Assembly (NCBI RefSeq): GCF_034090345.1
Contig: NZ_JAXDSS010000119.1
Span: 1-7,692 of the forward strand
Source of the DNA: Peptoniphilus sp034090345
Lineage (GTDB): Bacteria; Bacillota; Clostridia; Tissierellales; Peptoniphilaceae
Direction of reading: 5' to 3'
Length of the DNA: 7,692 nt
This document shows positions 5,667 to 7,692 of this stretch, piece by piece (the stretch's first letter is position 1; the number at the start of each line of letters is the position of its first letter). The position numbers were made by a program, and so were the translations under genes. Below the pieces are notes generated by a model. That model saw only the letters and a program-made list of their open reading frames with translations, made no database searches and was not told the DNA's origin.

Positions 5667-7403
5667 CTATAACGTCCAATTGGCTGCACGTTCTCGTGCT
5701 TGTATAAACGATGAATAAATTCCTTTCTTGCAAATCAAGTCACTGTGATTTCCCGCTTGCACCAATGTACCGCCGTCAATTACTAAGATTTGATCAGCTT
5801 TTTTCACTGTAGAAAGCCTGTGTGCTATAGAGATAACAGTATGCCCTTTCGATAATTCTTCAATAGCAGCCAAAATCTCATATTCATTTTCAGGATCAAC
5901 AGAGCTGGTCGCTTCATCTAAAAGAATAATCGGTGCATTTTTCAGTAACGCTCTCGCAATAGAAACTCTCTGTTTTTCTCCGCCTGAAAGAGAACTTCCC
6001 CCTTCGCCTACCATAGTATTATAACCGTCGGGAAGTTCCATAATAAAATTATGACAGCGCGCTTTTTTAGCAGCTTCTACAACTTCTTCATGACTTGCAT
6101 CAGGATTTGCAAAGCGAATATTGTTTTCTATGGTATCTCGAAAAAGATATACATCTTGGAAAACAAGAGAAAGATTTTTTAGTAAACTTTCTACTTTATA
6201 ATCTCGTATATCCTCATCCCCCAATCTTATTTCACCACTATCAACATCATAAAAACGAGATATTAAATTGATAATTGTAGTTTTCCCTGAACCGGAAGGT
6301 CCGACAATAGCTGTCCTTGAACCTTGTGGAATCGTAAATGAAAGATCTTTTAAGACAAAATTTCTCTTGTCATAACCAAAATTCACCTTATCAAAGACAA
6401 TATCATTGTTTTTCATGACTTCTAAAGTCCCCTCACTTATTTCAGGAATATCTAAGACCTCATCCAAATATTGCATATTCGCAGGATTTTTAACCATCAG
6501 AATAGCTGCGTTTTCAAGTTGTTTTAAGCCGCCAAAAATCATAAACCCGGCAGCCGAAACAGTGAGTGCTTGCGGTAATAAAACCTCTCCTTTAGTATAA
6601 AGATAGCAAGAAAACAGTGTAACAAGCAGGCTTGAGAGATTGATAATAGTAGAAAAAATTCTAGCATAAATAACAAAGACCATCTCAAAATGTACTTGAG
6701 TAAGTCTAAGCTCCTCAGAAGCATTCTTCAATTTAGAGTGTATTTCCTCCTCAACACTCTCATTTACAAGAGGAAAACTGCGAAGCACAGGAATACCACT
6801 GATACTATCTACTAGAGCATCTCCCACCTTGGTAATGGCAGTGTGTTCACGTGCAATTTCTTTCTTTGCTTGATTGGTCATAAGTAATACGCAAAGCCAA
6901 ATTAAAATTAAACAAATTAAAGTCAATATTCCGATTTTAGTATTTACCCCAAACATTCCGATTAAAAGGAAAAAGGATATTGATATACCTGAAATAGCAA
7001 AGTCGATACTCATTGAAGAGTAATTTTCCAGACTTTTCATAACATTGGTAAAAGCCGCCATAATTCTCGATAAACTTTGTTCTGCAAAATATCCCATGGG
7101 TGCTTTTTTAAGTTTTTCGCCAACTGCAAGTCTGTAATCCTTGAAAATTCCGAAAAAAACACCATCGCTAAGCCCGCTTTTCGCCCAACCTGTTAGAAAA
7201 TTGAAAATAAAAGATGCAAATAATACACCAAAAATTGTACAAATATGACCAACAGTAATATCATTCATCCAACCAAATGCGAGGAATAGAGCAAAAAAAC
7301 CAAACAGCACAGAAGCATTTTGAAAGAAGATAAGCAACATTCCCGCTTTAAGTCGATTTTTATACTGCCCCGCTAATTTGAGTGATAATTTTATAAACTT
7401 CAT
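5667..7403 (-). CDS. ABC transporter ATP-binding/permease protein, half-transporter (IrtB/YbtQ-like)
   Basis: A 578-residue exporter-fold half-transporter: an N-terminal six-helix membrane domain (roughly 20-300, with PMGYFAEQSLSRI at 102-114 in the coupling region) and a C-terminal ATPase. The nucleotide site is fully canonical: A-loop Tyr344, Walker A GPSGSGKTT (368-376), Q-loop Gln416, signature LSGGE (472-476), Walker B IILLDE (492-497, D496/E497), D-loop SSVDPENE and switch His528. The start has AAGGAG with a 6-base spacer, and only 3 bases separate it from the preceding ABC gene, so the two products very likely form a heterodimer. Such pairs beside siderophore or ECF genes resemble IrtAB and YbtPQ, which use this fold for import. 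Export of a compound is the alternative; the direction cannot be read from sequence. Confidence 0.92.
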   Translation of the reverse strand: MKFIKLSLKLAGQYKNRLKAGMLLIFFQNASVLFGFFALFLAFGWMNDITVGHICTIFGVLFASFIFNFLTGWAKSGLSDGVFFGIFKDYRLAVGEKLKKAPMGYFAEQSLSRIMAAFTNVMKSLENYSSMSIDFAISGISISFFLLIGMFGVNTKIGILTLICLILIWLCVLLMTNQAKKEIAREHTAITKVGDALVDSISGIPVLRSFPLVNESVEEEIHSKLKNASEELRLTQVHFEMVFVIYARIFSTIINLSSLLVTLFSCYLYTKGEVLLPQALTVSAAGFMIFGGLKQLENAAILMVKNPANMQYLDEVLDIPEISEGTLEVMKNNDIVFDKVNFGYDKRNFVLKDLSFTIPQGSRTAIVGPSGSGKTTIINLISRFYDVDSGEIRLGDEDIRDYKVESLLKNLSLVFQDVYLFRDTIENNIRFANPDASHEEVVEAAKKARCHNFIMELPDGYNTMVGEGGSSLSGGEKQRVSIARALLKNAPIILLDEATSSVDPENEYEILAAIEELSKGHTVISIAHRLSTVKKADQILVIDGGTLVQAGNHSDLICKKGIYSSFIQARERAANWTL

Positions 7404-7406
7404 ATT

Positions 7407-7692
7407 CTACTCCTTCCCTAAATATTGTTCCCAAAGACTTGCATAGAGCGGCTCTTTCATAAGTTCATCATGTTTACCCTTAGCTATAATTTTACCTTTA
7501 TCAATCAAAATTATTTGATGCGCCTGCTTAATTGTATTTAATCTATGGGCAACCATCACAAGATTTTTCCCCTTTACGAGATTGGATATTGCTTCTTGAA
7601 TGAGTGCTTCATTTTCCGGATCGGCATAAGCGGTTGCTTCATCTAAAATAATTGTTGATGCAGGCTTCAAAATTGCTCTGGCAAGAGTTATT
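7407..7692 (-). CDS. ABC transporter ATP-binding/permease protein, C-terminal fragment (IrtA/YbtP-like partner)
   Basis: Only the last 94 residues are in the window; the frame stays open to the right edge, so the gene starts outside it. A TTG at 7670 is an internal Leu, since coding continues upstream as ITLARAILKPAS, the helix that follows an ABC signature motif. Visible are Walker B TIILDEAT with the catalytic Glu, a D-loop reading AYADPENE, and the switch His in VMVAHRLNTI. The D-loop variant differs from the SSVDPENE of the next gene, as is often seen between the two halves of a heterodimeric transporter. It ends 3 bases before the next gene's ATG, and that gene's ribosome binding site lies within its last codons. 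It is the most upstream operon member visible, so the operon promoter is outside the window. Confidence 0.9.
   Translation of the reverse strand, partial: ITLARAILKPASTIILDEATAYADPENEALIQEAISNLVKGKNLVMVAHRLNTIKQAHQIILIDKGKIIAKGKHDELMKEPLYASLWEQYLGKE

Noticed and set aside
6406..6724. Two short frames (plus 6406-6600, minus 6539-6724) inside the 578-residue ABC gene
   Set aside because: Both overlap conserved ABC transporter coding sequence in other frames and show no family features.
7407..7670. Treating the right-edge ABC frame as a complete 87-residue protein starting at TTG
   Set aside because: The reading frame continues upstream to the window edge as conserved ABC sequence (ITLARAI), so the TTG is an internal Leu codon of a truncated gene.

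Overview
The window is AT-rich bacterial DNA with tightly packed genes, good AGGAGG-type ribosome binding sites, TAA/TAG stops and TGG-coded tryptophan (standard code). The protein families present (MptD/Trep_Strep-type ECF substrate-binding subunit, fused double ECF ATPase, MepA-like MATE pump, membrane-anchored CapA) point to a low-GC Gram-positive bacterium (Bacillota). A host-associated anaerobic coccus or clostridial relative is possible, but that is inference and no marker gene is present to settle it.

Layout. Bases 1-79 carry the 5' end of a minus-strand gene that runs off the left edge (a short, charged, coiled-coil-like N-terminus). A short divergent spacer follows, then capA on the plus strand (154-1302), a metallophosphatase-like CapA/PGA_cap protein. 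A 192-base spacer (1303-1494) between convergent genes contains a long, nearly perfect inverted repeat (arms 1304-1323 and 1417-1436). A MATE-family efflux gene lies on the minus strand (1495-2847).

The rest of the window (2976-7692) is one minus-strand operon, read right to left: an exporter-fold ABC half-transporter cut by the right edge; a second, complete one starting 3 bases later; an MptD-family ECF S component; an EcfT-like membrane protein whose start overlaps the S-gene stop (TAATG); and a fused tandem ECF ATPase whose start lies inside the end of the T gene. The last three form a complete dedicated ECF importer (S + T + A-A'). The first two resemble heterodimeric IrtAB/YbtPQ-type ABC proteins, an exporter fold used in some bacteria to import metal-siderophore complexes. 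Together they suggest uptake of a scarce metal chelate, heme or related micronutrient. From memory, related ECF systems in streptococci and lactobacilli have been linked to heme; the substrate here cannot be read from sequence.

Most notable for follow-up: the joining of an ECF importer and an exporter-fold ABC pair in one translationally coupled operon; the altered coupling motifs in the T protein; the long inverted repeat downstream of capA; and a recurring TTATACTA/TAGTATAA octamer on both sides of capA. I saw no rRNA, tRNA, CRISPR array, transposase or convincing riboswitch.
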